Assembly: GCA_949987565.1 (NCBI GenBank)
Contig: OX465111.1
Coordinates: forward strand, 16,156,359-16,220,358
Direction: 5' to 3'
Length of the DNA stretch: 64,000 nucleotides
Origin: Luidia sarsii
Lineage: Eukaryota > Echinodermata > Asteroidea > Paxillosida > Luidiidae
A model generated the notes under the pieces. It saw nothing but the letters and a program-made list of their open reading frames with translations, searched no databases and was not told the DNA's origin. Made by a program: the position numbers and the translations under genes. Of this stretch, positions 22,790 to 33,444 are shown one piece after another; within the stretch, counting starts at the first letter, position 1; each line of letters starts with the position of its first letter.

Positions 22790-23200
22790 GTACATGTACT
22801 GTACATGTATACTCCTCAGTAGTCTTGGATATTAAAGGACTTTTTGGTCAAACTTTTCCAGAGGAAAGCTCTGCAACAATTTGCAGTACAGGGCCTTATA
22901 GCCAGAGGTTATCCGGCAATTTGTTGTCGTCGATGGCAGGAACGGATCGGTGGATATTGGACTCCTCGTTCCTGCAGAGTCCTGTAATAGAGAGCTGTCA
23001 ACTTTGGCTTATGGCACTGAGCCCATGTTTAAGGCATGGTGCTCCAACTCTCTCTTTCTCTCTCACTCCCCCTCTAACAGTGGGCAATATCACACTCCTG
23101 CTCCAAGAAACAGCCGAGAGGGACTTGGCCTAGTCCACTTGGGAATCCAGCAGAACTGCCAGAGGATTTGGCAAGGTCCATCCTGACATATGTACACCGT
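22790..23200. other. Non-coding interval, nothing recognised
   Basis: Complex sequence; two plus frames (144 and 78 residues) overlap in different phases. The longer starts inside the adjacent MITE, so neither is credible. Confidence 0.4.
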
Positions 23201-23429
23201 AACTGCATAAAGGCGTGTTACTTGTTTCAAAATGTCAAAGTCAAAGTTTTCTTTGCCATTTTTACAAAATGGTTTGTTTGACTTAAATAAAAAAAACCTG
23301 TGACCACTTTGTGTGATCCCTGAGGTACTGTAGCCTGGTTTACAACAATTTGTTGTTTGTTCAGGTACGTATCTGAATTAAAAGGGGGCCGTGATCCCAT
23401 ACAACTGTATGTGCAGTTAGTAGTTGACT

Positions 23430-23600
23430 TGAATACTTCTGGCTGGCGCACCCACCCCTGCAAACACTAGCTGACTATTTGGAAAGGCCACTATCTTAGG
23501 CCTGGATAGCTCAGATGGTAAGAGTGCTGGTATTCAAAACCAGAGGTCTTGGGTTGAAGTCCTGGTCAAGTCAATGTTTTCTTTGCCATTTTTCAAAATT
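23430..23600 (+). mobile_element. tRNA-derived SINE, copy A
   Basis: The head GAATACTTCTGGCTGG (23431) leads to CTGACTATTTGGAAAGGCC (23471), then a tRNA-like region at 23500-23572. That region has A-box-like TAGCTCAGATGGTAAGAG, an anticodon-type stem CTGGT/ACCAG around a 7-base loop reading TCA, and B-box-like GGGTTGAAGTCC. Five of seven acceptor pairs remain, so it is a pseudo-tRNA, not a gene. The phrase TTTTCTTTGCCATTTTT (23576) also occurs at 23248, suggesting an older neighbouring copy. Related copies are at 36105-36216 and 53485-53703. Confidence 0.7.
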
Positions 23601-23604
23601 GTTT

Positions 23605-24080
23605 CAAAAATACTTTAAGACATGTGTCTGTATTCAAGCAATCCATGGGCTTTGTTTAGACCAAGGAAATTTGACATTGACATCATTACATTGCTATCTT
23701 AGTAGACAGGAAAATGCTAATAGGATTCAGTTGCACCCGCCAATTTTGAAAACATCTGACACTACCCAGTTCAAAACTGTAGATGTACATATGTAGATTT
23801 GTTCAAGAACATCAAAAATAGGCATCTAAGGGTGTTTTTTAAACAGAATAAGAAGAGGATTTATTGGTGTTGGACTGAAAGGAGAAACTGTCACACAAGG
23901 TTTATGATTATTTCTCATCATACACAAAGACATGACTCCTTAAGTGTGACGACCCTTCAGATGCACTTTTGTCTCCAATGGTTGTAGACATTTCCGTTTC
24001 TTCGTCCTTTTTTTTCTTCTTTATTTTTGTTCTCAAAGTAAGACTGACAAACCGAGATGATTTTTTAGAGATAATGCTGC
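23605..24080. other. Non-coding interval, nothing recognised
   Basis: AT-rich DNA with a T-rich patch at 24008-24030. Two short plus frames end to end (93 and 62 residues) start in the SINE tail and have no domain. Confidence 0.4.
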
Positions 24081-24084
24081 CCCT

Positions 24085-24420
24085 CCTTCCCCCTTCAATA
24101 AAGTAATTGGGAAAAGATGTTTCTCACGCTCCGTGTCCCACTCCTTCCCCCATGACTCCTCTTGCATGACGAAGTCCACACGCGAGGCTACAGTACACCC
24201 TGGATGCGTTGCTGCAGAATACCAGGATGGAGGCCTGCTGGTTGGCTCATCGTCATACCAGTGATTGCCTCCGTCCTCACTTTGTTTACTCTGGCAAAAA
24301 TGTGTGTGCTTGAAAGAACCTTTGGAAGGTTTTGAGCGAGTTCCACTTGGGATTAAGCCTGCTGATAGGCAGGATTTGTTTTTTAAAAAGCCTGAATCAT
24401 GGTAGAATCAGATTCGTAAA
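24085..24420. other. Single-copy block, possible regulatory DNA
   Basis: Complex DNA with AAAGTAATTGGGAAAAG (24099), a CpG-rich section around 24130-24200 and CAGTGATTGCC (24260). No coding support and no repeats. Confidence 0.25.
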
Positions 24421-24724
24421 TAAATCAAAGAATTCATATTATTTAACATCCAGAGAAGACTAATTAATATCATACATCCTTTATATGGATATGTTTACTC
24501 ATATTTCTGCTGTGCTACTTCTTTCACTTCTTCGATCTTCCTCCCTTTAAAGTCCCTTACTGATTGCCCTTCCCTTTGATCTCATCCTGGTCTGTCTTCC
24601 AGCTTTTCACTTTTATCTATCTTCTGTCATACATACAGTATCTCATTACATCGTACCGGTACTTCTCCATTTTTGTCTGTGTTTTTGCCTTTCTAGATGA
24701 GCTTTTTGGTCATTTTTACAGCAT

Positions 24725-24805
24725 TTTCTGTACCAGATTCTGCAAACTGTTGAGAAAGATTCTGTAAGTGTCAAAACCTTCAGGCCTTGTCAATTTTGAG
24801 AATAT
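24725..24805. mobile_element. Foldback-family fragment
   Basis: TTCTGCAAACTGTTGAGAAAG followed by GTCAAAACCTTCAGGCC is the right half of the GGGCCTGAC family. The left arm is missing or unrecognisable. Confidence 0.4.
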
Positions 24806-24809
24806 TTTT

Positions 24810-25700
24810 CCTTACTAAATCACAAAGCTACCCCTGCTCAGATCATTTCTAACTTCAACTCCCCCTGTTGTTTAGAGAAGACACACGTGGCATGCATCAG
24901 TATATCAACCGCTTTGATATTGAAGAGACTATTACATTACAACGTACCCCTGCAATAACTTTAATTATTCATAGAATTTGTAGCTCAAATTCTCTCAATG
25001 GTTAGCCTGCACTTAGTGGAGTGAGCCTCATGGGTCGAGACCTTGCCAAAAAAGGATATAACAAAAAAGGATGAGGCAATAAGGTCGCTGAAAATTCAGG
25101 ATTATCCTAGGAAAGGTACAATAATACATATACACCGTACCTGTAGTTTTTGGTGATGCCTTGTCCAAACAGCCTCTCTTTTAACATTCTGAATTCCTGA
25201 GAAGAACCAATGAACCGAGTAGTTTTTGGTTTTAGCCTATTAAAAAAAATTTAATTCAGTTGTTATTCTTCTAATGTGTCACCCCAAAAAAATCTTGATC
25301 ATAACAATCATGATGATGATGATGATCTAAAATTTTGAAAAAGGAAGAATCCCTTTTGTAAAATTGAATTAGAGAAATTGCAGCTCAACCAACCGTGGTT
25401 GACCCAAACAAAATATAGGCCTAGGAAATACTGTATATGTAGGCCGAGGAAATAAAAACTTGATATCTTCAAAGGGAAGAATGAATGATCACTGCCATTA
25501 TCAGGTCATCTGTGTTAAAAAAAAAGTGATAACAAAATGTGGACAGGAAATTAAACTTGCCAAAGAAAATGGCCTCAAATATATCAAATAACCACATGTA
25601 CTGTACTTCATTATGTGCAATGGATATGCTTTTATGCAGATGATTACACATATCACATTGCATCAAGAAAGAGAGCAATCAAGGTGTTTCTGATACTATC
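24810..25700. other. Non-coding AT-rich interval
   Basis: No gene. It has a GATGAT run at 25311-25325 and a weak tRNA-like phrase at 25000-25045 (GGGTCGAGACC resembles a B box) that was not accepted as a gene. The minus frame near 25469-25678 has no domain. Confidence 0.4.
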
Positions 25701-25703
25701 TGA

Positions 25704-25803
25704 ACCCCCCCCCCCCAAAAAAAAAAAAAAAAAATAAATAAATAAATAAAAAAAAATTAAAAAATAATAATAATAATAATAATAAAAAACAATTAAAAAA
25801 ATA
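25704..25803. repeat. poly-C / poly-A / (AAT)n low-complexity tract
   Basis: Twelve C at 25705-25716 pass directly into a long A-rich run, then AATAATAAT trinucleotides and A-runs to about 25803. It may be a retrotransposon A-tail, but no body is recognisable beside it. Confidence 0.9.
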
Positions 25804-25974
25804 TGATTCTCTTCTGAAATGTTTAGAGTACATGTACATTTACCATTAGAATAAAAACTAACAACAACTAGATTATGTGGAAGGTCCATCACAGCCTCAG
25901 GGCTAGAGAAGTATGGCATGTGAGGTTGAGGGCTGGATTGTCTTGGGCTAGATTTAGTGACCTTTTTTTGTTTT

Positions 25975-26245
25975 AGCACCTCGTGGCTGTCTTGAGTGTG
26001 CCTTGGTTATCTGGGCTCTGTCGGGCTGGGTTCGCAATGCTGTCAATGTTCTGCTTCATTTCATTCCGGGGGGTAAAATCCTTATCGGTTCGGCGATCAC
26101 TTTTAGCTATCATCATCATCATTACTTTCGTTATCGTTTGGTCGGCCTTCTTGTCATCACAGGCCAGTGGCCGGATAATCAAATAGACCTTTCTAAAGTA
26201 CAGCTGAAGATGCTTTAGTGGCCCAAAGAGGCTATTGCACTCCAG
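25975..26245. other. Single-copy block open in three frames
   Basis: Two plus frames and one minus frame are open over most of this block (67, 71 and 94 residues), a sign of low stop density and not of a gene. It contains ATCATCATCATCATTAC (26110) and GGATAATCAAATAGACC (26173). Possibly conserved non-coding DNA. Confidence 0.3.
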
Positions 26246-26404
26246 GATGTTGAACATTATCTTTTCTAGTGATTGTTTCTGTCATTTCTTTTCTTCTAAG
26301 TCATCTTTTTTCACACTAAGGAAGGAAAGGACGGTAAGAAAATCAGAGAAAGGAAAATACATGTACAATTTGAATTGTACATATGTACCTGTCATTGTGC
26401 ATGT

Positions 26405-26475
26405 ATATACACATACCGTAGCTTAAGGTGGTAGAGTGCCGGTACATTAAACCAGAAGTGAGTTTACGTGTCCTT
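26405..26475 (+). repeat. Degenerate tRNA-like SINE fragment
   Basis: TAGCTTAAGGTGGTAGAG (26419) is a good A-box-like match, followed by TGCCGGTACATTAAACCAG as a remnant anticodon arm. No B box survives. Likely a decayed relative of the SINE at 23430-23600. Confidence 0.4.
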
Positions 26476-26739
26476 CCGATCAAATTTGTTCTTTTGATAA
26501 GTCTTCTTTTTTTTTGGAGAGGGAGAATTCATGGACGGTAGACAGTATAGTTTTCAGTAGCATTGCTGCTATGGTAAATCTGTATACCGGTAGTGATTTA
26601 ACTATTTTCCCTTGTGAAGCAACTACATTAGGTTGTCTGTCCACCAGTGCAAATATCCAGTCCCAAATTAATCTTCAATGGTCTGGTCCAGAGTGTTAAA
26701 GAAAGAAGTCCATTAGGATCTTATCGCTTCAGTCTACGT

Positions 26740-26980
26740 AGGTTTGGTTTGTCTCAGTGATCTTTTGATGACCATCATATGGAGCAAATTTTCAGACGGG
26801 CCATTTAAAATGTTTATTAAATGATGAGCTCTGATTCAATGTCTCTGAAATGGCTGCCTGCTCTCCTCCTTTATTTAAATTTTGAGCCTTGTTTTCTGCG
26901 TACATTTATTTTGGCAAAACTCACCATTTACAGTGGCAGCTTTCCAGGGTGTTACTTGTATTATCAATGAGTCAGGGTGC
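26740..26980. promoter_or_regulatory. Candidate conserved enhancer block
   Basis: Single-copy sequence with AAAATGTTTATTAAATGATG (26808), TTTATTTAAATTTTGAGCC and a perfect AP-1-type TGAGTCA at 26968-26974. There are no palindromes or transposon pieces. Inferred regulatory from composition only. Confidence 0.3.
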
Positions 26981-26984
26981 TGAA

Positions 26985-27775
26985 TAAAGATTTTTTTGGT
27001 TACAGTTAAAAAAAGGTACATTTGTATGTGTGTGTTTCTCTAGTGGTCTTGATATCATGCAAGCCATTACACGTGAGGAACTGTTGCACCAGTACAGTAT
27101 CGAGTCCCGTGTTTCCTAACAAAGCTGTGCAAGCAGGCCCATGTACTGAATTATAGCACACTGGACAATTGCCACTCACTGAAATGAGAATCACTGAGGT
27201 TGTGACGCTTGCACTGCCAGAAGGAATTGCTTCACAGACGCCAGATTCTTTGATGTCGGCTTCGGTCATTCAACTTACATATATCTGGAGGGGAGGGGGG
27301 ATTTCTCTTGAAAAGCCCTGCTCCCTCTGTGACCCCATGTCTGCCCTCATTTATGAAAAAATTGCAACTCACATGTCAAATAATTATGCAGAAAAGAGTA
27401 AGACTTCGGGAGGTTTGCATTGTGTAGAAATGGATTAAGAGGGTACTGCTGGAAACGGCATTTAAAAGTAAAATTCATTGTACTATTTATTTTGAAGGGA
27501 AATAGACGTTCTGTGGACTCCCTCACTCCCTGTTCCTCTTGGAACCAGATCTCTTCTAAGAACAGGTTGAATTTTCATGGTGTTGCCAAGCAAGCTATTT
27601 TTAACTTGACACCAAAAACATTTCAAAATGCTAGCTTACTGTAGGTATTACCATTAAGAATGACGTGGAGTATATGAATCTCAGCAGGAGGAAAATGAAT
27701 TTTGGAGTAATATTTACTGAAATGTTGCTGACTGCTTTCTGAGTAAAATAACCAGCACAAATCTCATCAACTTTT
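26985..27775. other. Non-coding interval, nothing recognised
   Basis: Complex sequence with several overlapping short frames on both strands (74-89 residues). None has a domain and no consistent splice framework was found. Confidence 0.4.
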
Positions 27776-27779
27776 ATGG

Positions 27780-27885
27780 AGAGCCTGAATTTTTGATAGT
27801 AGGGCCTCTCTCAAAGGCAAGGATTCTTCCTTTGAGAAAATCTTCTGCAAAAGAATCAAAACATCATGGCTCTCTGTTACCCGAA
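27780..27885. mobile_element. Foldback-family fragment, strongly diverged
   Basis: AGTAGGGCCTCTCTCAAAGG on the left and CCTTTGAGAAAATCTTCTGC on the right are complementary in part, followed by AAGAATCAAAACATCATGG, which resembles the family end. Confidence 0.4.
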
Positions 27886-27889
27886 TGAC

Positions 27890-28780
27890 TTCAAGAAACA
27901 AACATCCTCACATACAAATGTACAGTGTGTGTACATACATGTAGCTGTGGTACTGTATACTGGATAGTGTTACCAACATATGCATGGAGTTGAGTTCTAG
28001 ATTATTTTCACAACCTACATTTTCAGCTGTCAGATGAGCCAAAGTGATACCTTAAGCTGTCTTGATTTTGAAAAGAAAAGAAAGAAAAGAAGGCCTGAAT
28101 TTGGTGCGCAATCTGTCAATTCATGACAGTCTTGCCCGCAACATTTACATGTAGAAGTGAGATTACATGTACGTTGTACATTGTGACAACAAAAAGCAAT
28201 CAGAATTGTAATTTCCCCTTGCAATGTTGTGCAGACAAGGATATCCTTCCTGATGCAGAGACCATCTGTGTGCTCTGTGTGCACAAGTCGTGGCAATCAA
28301 GATTAGAAAATGGAGAGTGTTTGTTTTGGGGGAATTTTTTTTAGGCTGGAGTCGTGACATGCCGTTGTCTGTCATCTTCATCAAAAGTGGTTCCAGAGTT
28401 TCTGCCGAATTGGCTGTGTCACATGTTTTTCCTGTTAGTTAACAGTTGTGTCATGTCAGGCTGACTCCTGTGGTCTTTTGGCCAAATTTGGGGATCACAG
28501 GTCATATTGAATTACAATGATTATACATGTACGTGTATATTGGTATGGAGGATATTATACATTTACATGGAAATGTATTTAATGATATAATGTACACTGT
28601 ACCAGGTCTTTCCGAGGATGGTGCGAATTTGCTCACAGCTCAACAAAGGACTGGGGCCCAATTTTTTTAACTTGCCACAAATTTCTTGTCAAAAGCACAA
28701 TTTCGCACTTACATATTGCACACAAGTAGAGTTCAGGGTTTAGCTCGTTAGTCAATTAAATGAATTGAAATTTTCTTTGA
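27890..28780. other. Non-coding interval
   Basis: Single-copy DNA with a few TACATGTA words (27940, 28148, 28165) and a possible MITE end GGGGCCCAATTTTTTTAAC near 28652. Plus and minus frames of 73-88 residues overlap over 28030-28384 and were not accepted. Confidence 0.4.
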
Positions 28781-28784
28781 GTTT

Positions 28785-28910
28785 GAAACAAACATGTTAC
28801 AAACTGTTTACTGACTAAAATGACCAAAAAGCAAATCTCAAAATAATTGAGGGCGTGGCATTTCAATCCGAGCAGGACCTTTCTCAGAGGCAGAAATCGT
28901 CTCAGTTGAA
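28785..28910. mobile_element. Foldback-family copy, left half
   Basis: The flanking module TGTTACAAACTGTTTACTGAC and ACCAAAAAGCAAAT is followed by GAGGGCGTGGCATTTCAATCC, then GAGCAGGACCTTTCTCAGAGG. The right arm is absent. It lies about 200 bp before the best copy. Confidence 0.6.
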
Positions 28911-29034
28911 GGCCATCCCGAAGTGACCTGGCTGGCCTAGTTGGAAACGAAGGAACACAGGCAGTCACAGATTTACTTCTTGTGTTGTAGTCTTCTTCCA
29001 AGGAAACATTCTAATTTCCTAAATGGATTTAAAG

Positions 29035-29200
29035 TGATATACAAAAATGTTGCAAACTGCTTACTGACTAAAATTACCAAAATGCAAATATCTAAATTTA
29101 GTGGGCCTGACGTTTCGATCCTAGCAGGACCTTTCTCTGCCTTTGAGAAAGGTTCTGCTAGGATCGAAACGTCAGGCCCACTAAATTTTGTAATTTTCTA
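29035..29200. mobile_element. GGGCCTGAC foldback element, best copy
   Basis: The flanking module ATGTTGCAAACTGCTTACTG (29046) and CCAAAATGCAAA precede a near-perfect inverted repeat at about 29088-29191. The left arm reads GTGGGCCTGACGTTTCGATC, then CTAGCAGGACCTTTCTC. The right arm is its reverse complement with one mismatch over about 37 bp. The loop is only about 10 bp (TGCCTTT region). It is non-coding and the reference for about 15 diverged copies in the window. Confidence 0.85.
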
Positions 29201-29489
29201 AACCTAAGTTCGTAACTGTGAGCACTGTGAGGAACTTCTATGAAACCAAAGGAACGAACTCACTCTGTCAGCATATACACTCTAGCCTCTGTTCATTAAT
29301 TAAAGATGTGCACAATGTGGCAATTTTTGCCATCTAAATACCAGAATACCAAGCAAGTTGAAGCAGCCCACTGCAGAATGCGGGCCAAAGATTTAGCAGG
29401 ACAGTTAAAAATTGAACCTGCTTGGCTGTTCACTTTAGAGAAGTAGTTAAGGTCAGACTTTTTGAAGAAAAAAAACCACACTGGACACT

Positions 29490-29770
29490 CAGGAATGCCT
29501 CAGCTTTCGCCCTATAGTTCTCGGCACATTCTCTCCCCCCAATGCTTTTCACCCCTGAGCAGTCACCAAGCAGAAAATCATTGCAGCATATGTGCTCATT
29601 CAAACGATGCACATCGCCAGTGTGAAAACATGGCCCTAATTGCATCAGCTTGCGGTTGACAGGATTACCTCTTGCACTTGCGATCACGACAGTGATAGTT
29701 GTCGCTTCACGAATCCAGTCCACCCCTGGTTCCATCTTGAATTTAATTAATAATTTTTTCGTTTCCATAC
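29490..29770. promoter_or_regulatory. Candidate conserved enhancer block
   Basis: High-complexity single-copy DNA without palindromes, with CCCTAATTGCATCAGC (29634) and TGAATTTAATTAATAATTTT (29738). A minus frame of 112 residues overlaps it along with two plus frames, which argues for low stop density and not for a gene. Confidence 0.35.
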
Positions 29771-30079
29771 AAAGCTATAATCATGTCTCCCCCCTGAAGC
29801 ACCTGAGTGGACCCTGCTACAGGTTGTCTGGTAGTCCAATAACCCAGCTTTGTTGAGTTTCCCCGTTTTGCTTCTGGCTAAAATAAAAAATGGTAGAGGT
29901 TCTTCACTTCTTCTTCTTTTAATATGCATAGCTCAAACCACCGTAGATAATGAGCTGCTAGTCCTGAGGGGTAGTACATGAACAGACTGAGACATATGTT
30001 GTACCTGGACAATGGAAATCTAATTTTTTTGTGGCGTGTGTGTGCAGAGGCTATCAGTTGTATCTGTTAGACTGTTACC

Positions 30080-30355
30080 CAAGCTTGTTCCACGGTGTCT
30101 GCTTTCCAATGTTCTCATTGTTCTGTTCAATTTTGTCGTGACCCGCGAGACTTAACGAGGCTTAACTGCAGCGCTGGCATCGATGACCTCAGGCATCCAT
30201 GGAACATGTTGCCACTGTTGGTAATTGCTAGCAAATGCCACAGAGCCCTTTGTTTAGCCACAATGAAAAATTGCAGTTTTACATCGATGACTGTTAGCCC
30301 TCCTTTGGAAATTGTGGCATCTTTTCATGATAAATGTGCCCAAAGCGTATGAGGA
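30080..30355. promoter_or_regulatory. Candidate conserved enhancer block
   Basis: Complex DNA with repeated SOX-like cores (CATTGTTC at 30117, CACAATG at 30259), a CCTTTGTTTAG word (30249) and GTAATTGCTAGC (30221). An 85-residue plus frame is open across it but has no domain. Regulatory function is inferred from motif density. Confidence 0.35.
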
Positions 30356-30384
30356 ATTTTTTTTAATTGAAAAAAATATTTAAT

Positions 30385-30610
30385 GAATTTGAACCCAGCC
30401 CGGTGGTTGGATGTACATGTACCAGCGCTCTACCACCTGAGCTACATGTATCCAGGCTTTCAGTGGGGGCCTCATGGTTAATTGCCTATGACAGGTGCCC
30501 CATCCTATAGTTGACTATTTGTGAAAGCACCCAGCTACTAATAGGGGTTGGACAGCCCAAGTTGTTAGGTCAGAGTCCTGGATTCAGATCCCTTTCCTGT
30601 CAGATTTTTG
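30385..30610. mobile_element. tRNA-derived SINE, two fragments
   Basis: On the minus strand 30385-30458 reads as a tRNA-like unit with A box TAGCTCAGGTGGTAGAG and B-box-like GGGTTCAAATTC. Compared with copy A it has CATGTA inserted at 30445-30450 and a second TACATGTA at 30414-30421, each where copy A has a bare TA. A second diverged fragment on the plus strand has the GTTGACTATTTGTGAAAG module (30511) and B-box-like GGATTCAGATCC (30580). Confidence 0.6.
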
Positions 30611-31019
30611 GTACCAATTTATTTGAGAGATAAAAAGCAGTATGATGTTACATTGATGATGCAAGAAGAATTGACAGACTAATTTGTATTCGTGGCATCA
30701 CCCTTTGCTCCTTAACAGAGATGGTTTGCAGTGTTGATCGAATTAAAAGACTTGACTGTTTTGTGTAAATTTAACCCCACTGGACTCAGTGCAGATGCAA
30801 CCAATTGCAAGCTCGCATTACTTCTTTCTTATACATGTATGCACACGCGACACGCACACATGTATGCTGGACCATTTCGCCCTGGTTTCAAACTGGCCAC
30901 TGACCTTTTAATAATTCATCGTGGTCACAGGCGAACAAATACTGTGTCATGACTGAGCATGCAGCAATCCATCGGAGACCAGCCAACAGAAGTTATGGCT
31001 GTGCACACAATCCTCCCCA

Positions 31020-31086
31020 TCGTCTGTCTCTCTCCTTCCCCCTCTCTCTCCCCCTCTTAACCCCCTCTCTCTCCCTCCCCCACCCC

Positions 31087-31141
<55 letters not shown>

Positions 31142-31333
31142 CCCCTCTCTCTCTCTCTCTCTCCCCTCTCCCCTCTCCCCCCTCTCTCCCTCTCTCCCCT
31201 CTTTCCTCCCTCTCCCTCCCCCATCCCCCTTCTCTCACTGTCTCTCTCTCTCTCCCCTCTTTCCTCCCTCTCCCTCCCCATCCCCCTTCTCTCACTGTCT
31301 CTCTCTCTTCTCTCTCTCTCTCTCTGTCTCTCC

Positions 31334-31376
<43 letters not shown>

Positions 31377-31490
31377 TCTCTCCGTCTCTCTGTCTCTTTC
31401 TCTCTCCCTCCCTCCCTCCCTCCCTCTCTCCCTCACCCTTTCTCTTTCTCTATACACCTAGCTCTCACCCTCTCTTTTTCTTTCTACTTT
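31020..31490. repeat. CT-rich microsatellite
   Basis: (CT)n and CCCT-type runs, pyrimidine-rich on the plus strand. A unit containing CCATCCCCCTTCTCTCACTG occurs twice, at about 31221 and 31278. Spurious frames of 154-170 residues derive from it. Confidence 0.95.
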
Positions 31491-31499
31491 GCAATTGCC

Positions 31500-32180
31500 T
31501 CCTCCCTGTAATGGCTTTGTCACGCCGATGAAAACATCAATAACCATGGCGATGCCTGATGAGACCAAAAGCGAACACCGCCAACCATTTAAAAAAAAGG
31601 CTCTTTATCTTTAATTTATGGCAAGCCTTGCACCGCAGCATGTGTAACCCGAACTGCCCGATGCTGTGGTGTTCTCCTCTGAACGAGCTTGCTGCCAGGA
31701 GGAAAAAAGACCTGCAAAATGAAGGAAATAAGGAAAGAAATCCCAAATTGGCTGGGCATTACAAAGATCTACTGTCCCTTTACCCCATTGCAGAAAAAAA
31801 AGAAGAAGAGATAACCGGGCTTACTTTTAAATTCCCGCTTGGGCCGGGTGTCTAATTATTTTGGCGTCAGGTGAATTGGGAAAATGCTGCCGCAATTTCG
31901 CATCACCCCAGGAAAGCTAACAGTCGGCTGAATAATGAAAGATTGATTGCACTATAGGCACCATCATCTACGTTTTTTCTCTTTTTCTTCTCCCCTTTTG
32001 CATTGAAAAAAAAATACTTTTAGTCATTTTCATGAAGTATCCGAGAGCCATTCTGTCTGGTAATGTAGCTCTGCAACTTCCGCGAGGCTGCAACGTGCTG
32101 TAATTTTTTTTCCCCTGAATCTCAATTATCATCAGTGTCTGTGCCAATTGGCACACTGGTGCCCCGCCTCTTGGCTGGTT
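31500..32180. promoter_or_regulatory. Long candidate conserved non-coding block
   Basis: Nearly 700 bp of palindrome-free, high-complexity sequence. Notable words: AACCATGGCGATGCC (31541), TCTAATTATTTTGGCG (31851), GATTGATTGCAC (31941), AATTATCATCAG (32124) and a perfect 14-bp palindrome GTGCCAATTGGCAC at 32141-32154. The palindrome contains two back-to-back NFI-like TTGGCA half-sites. Plus frames (98 residues at 31559) lack a domain. Confidence 0.4.
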
Positions 32181-32284
32181 CCCATATTTGGCTTGTGCAC
32201 TTGTTCACTGTTACCTTACAGTGCAGGTGCGTATAATTCGTCACCTCATAGGCCCCTATATTCACACGTTACTGACACAGATAT

Positions 32285-32700
32285 TAGGGCTGTTTCCACT
32301 ACACAAAATAAACACGATTATTTAGATCGCGATTCAAACTCACCCTTTTTTGCGTGTGGACACAATAAACACAATTATTAGTGGGATTTGAATCATGAAT
32401 CGGACTCCACTAAGAGTAAGACTTTTTTAAATAATCGTGTTTATTTGCGACGTGATGTGTGTGGGAACGCTCTGCTCAAATCGCACTGATTTTTTCTTTT
32501 CTTTTAATCCCACGATGCATTGTGCACGCATGGCAGTTCCTGCCAGCAGCTTACTGCCATGAAGTGCAGCACAGGGTTTGTTTATCTTTCAGGAATGCCA
32601 CATACGCAGCGTGATGACACTCTACATGTATCCGCAATCGGCTTGCAATTATTTGCTGCGCGATTTTTTGGCTTGTGTGGACAAAAATGGTTTTCCAACT
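32285..32700. mobile_element. Non-autonomous DNA transposon, possibly hAT-like
   Basis: The left end TGTTTCCACTACACAAAATA, then AACACGATTATTTAGATCGCG, is mirrored by internal AAATAATCGTGTTTATTTGCG (32430) and by the right side GCTGCGCGATTTTTTGGC with GTGTGGACAAAAATGG (about 32655-32693). Several nested inverted repeats with AATCGCGATT-like cores suggest a composite MITE. Superfamily is a guess; no target duplication was fixed. Confidence 0.45.
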
Positions 32701-32769
32701 TGATCCTACTGACACCACTTTGACCCCACATTCTCACCACACCAGTCCGTACATTGTCACCACTCTGCA

Positions 32770-33440
32770 TGGTCTTCAAACATTAATGTAGGTACACGTA
32801 CTGGGTACTTTTACAACATACCGGTACAGTACATGTTCTTTACATTCTACATGTACAAGCATAAAGAAATAAATTGCCTTACCGGTACTGTATCTAAATC
32901 ATAGATAACATAACAATATTTTGTGTCAAGGAGAACGAGCTGCCTGAATTGTTTTTATCAGGCATCAGGCAAAGCTCTTAGCACTCAGTGCTTATGTGTA
33001 TTACATTTAGCAGGCCAAACCCTCATTCAATTACAGTATATAAATTTTCTTACAAATACTGTACATATACTTACATGTTTACCGGTACATGTATACATTT
33101 TCTCCTCAAACTTCTTGTAGGGAGGGGGCCCTACATAAAAGCCCCTAAAACAAAAACAAACACCCATATCGCTTTTGCACCCTGAAATTGATGGATCACC
33201 CAAACAGACCATTACCGCATCTACAAAACAACAATCAAACCCACTACAGTGATGGCCAATGTGTTCTAGTCATTTGGCAGAACTACACGACGTACATGTA
33301 TAATGTACAGACCACCCCACTCAGCTACTATGCTGTCCACTGACCAAAGACTTATAATGCCATTTTCACTGGCCAATCGGGCCTAATTGGCACTCAAGCC
33401 AGTTTTAACATCCAAACCCAGACAAGCTCAATAAATTATG
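32770..33440. other. Non-coding interval with palindrome words
   Basis: Small patches of TACCGGTA/TACATGTA at 32818-32890 and 33058-33097. No gene recognised. Confidence 0.4.
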
Positions 33441-33444
33441 GAGT

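Noticed and set aside
23500..23572. Functional tRNA gene
   Set aside because: The length and anticodon stem fit, but the B box is degraded, two acceptor pairs fail, the anticodon would be TCA, and it is embedded in a SINE.
25000..25045. tRNA-like phrase with GGGTCGAGACC
   Set aside because: Only a B-box-like match; arms do not fold.
26000..26025. Resemblance to miR-9 (TTGGTTATCTGG)
   Set aside because: Match limited to a dozen bases and no hairpin partner within 100 bp.
30949..31461. 170-residue plus frame
   Set aside because: CT microsatellite by-product.
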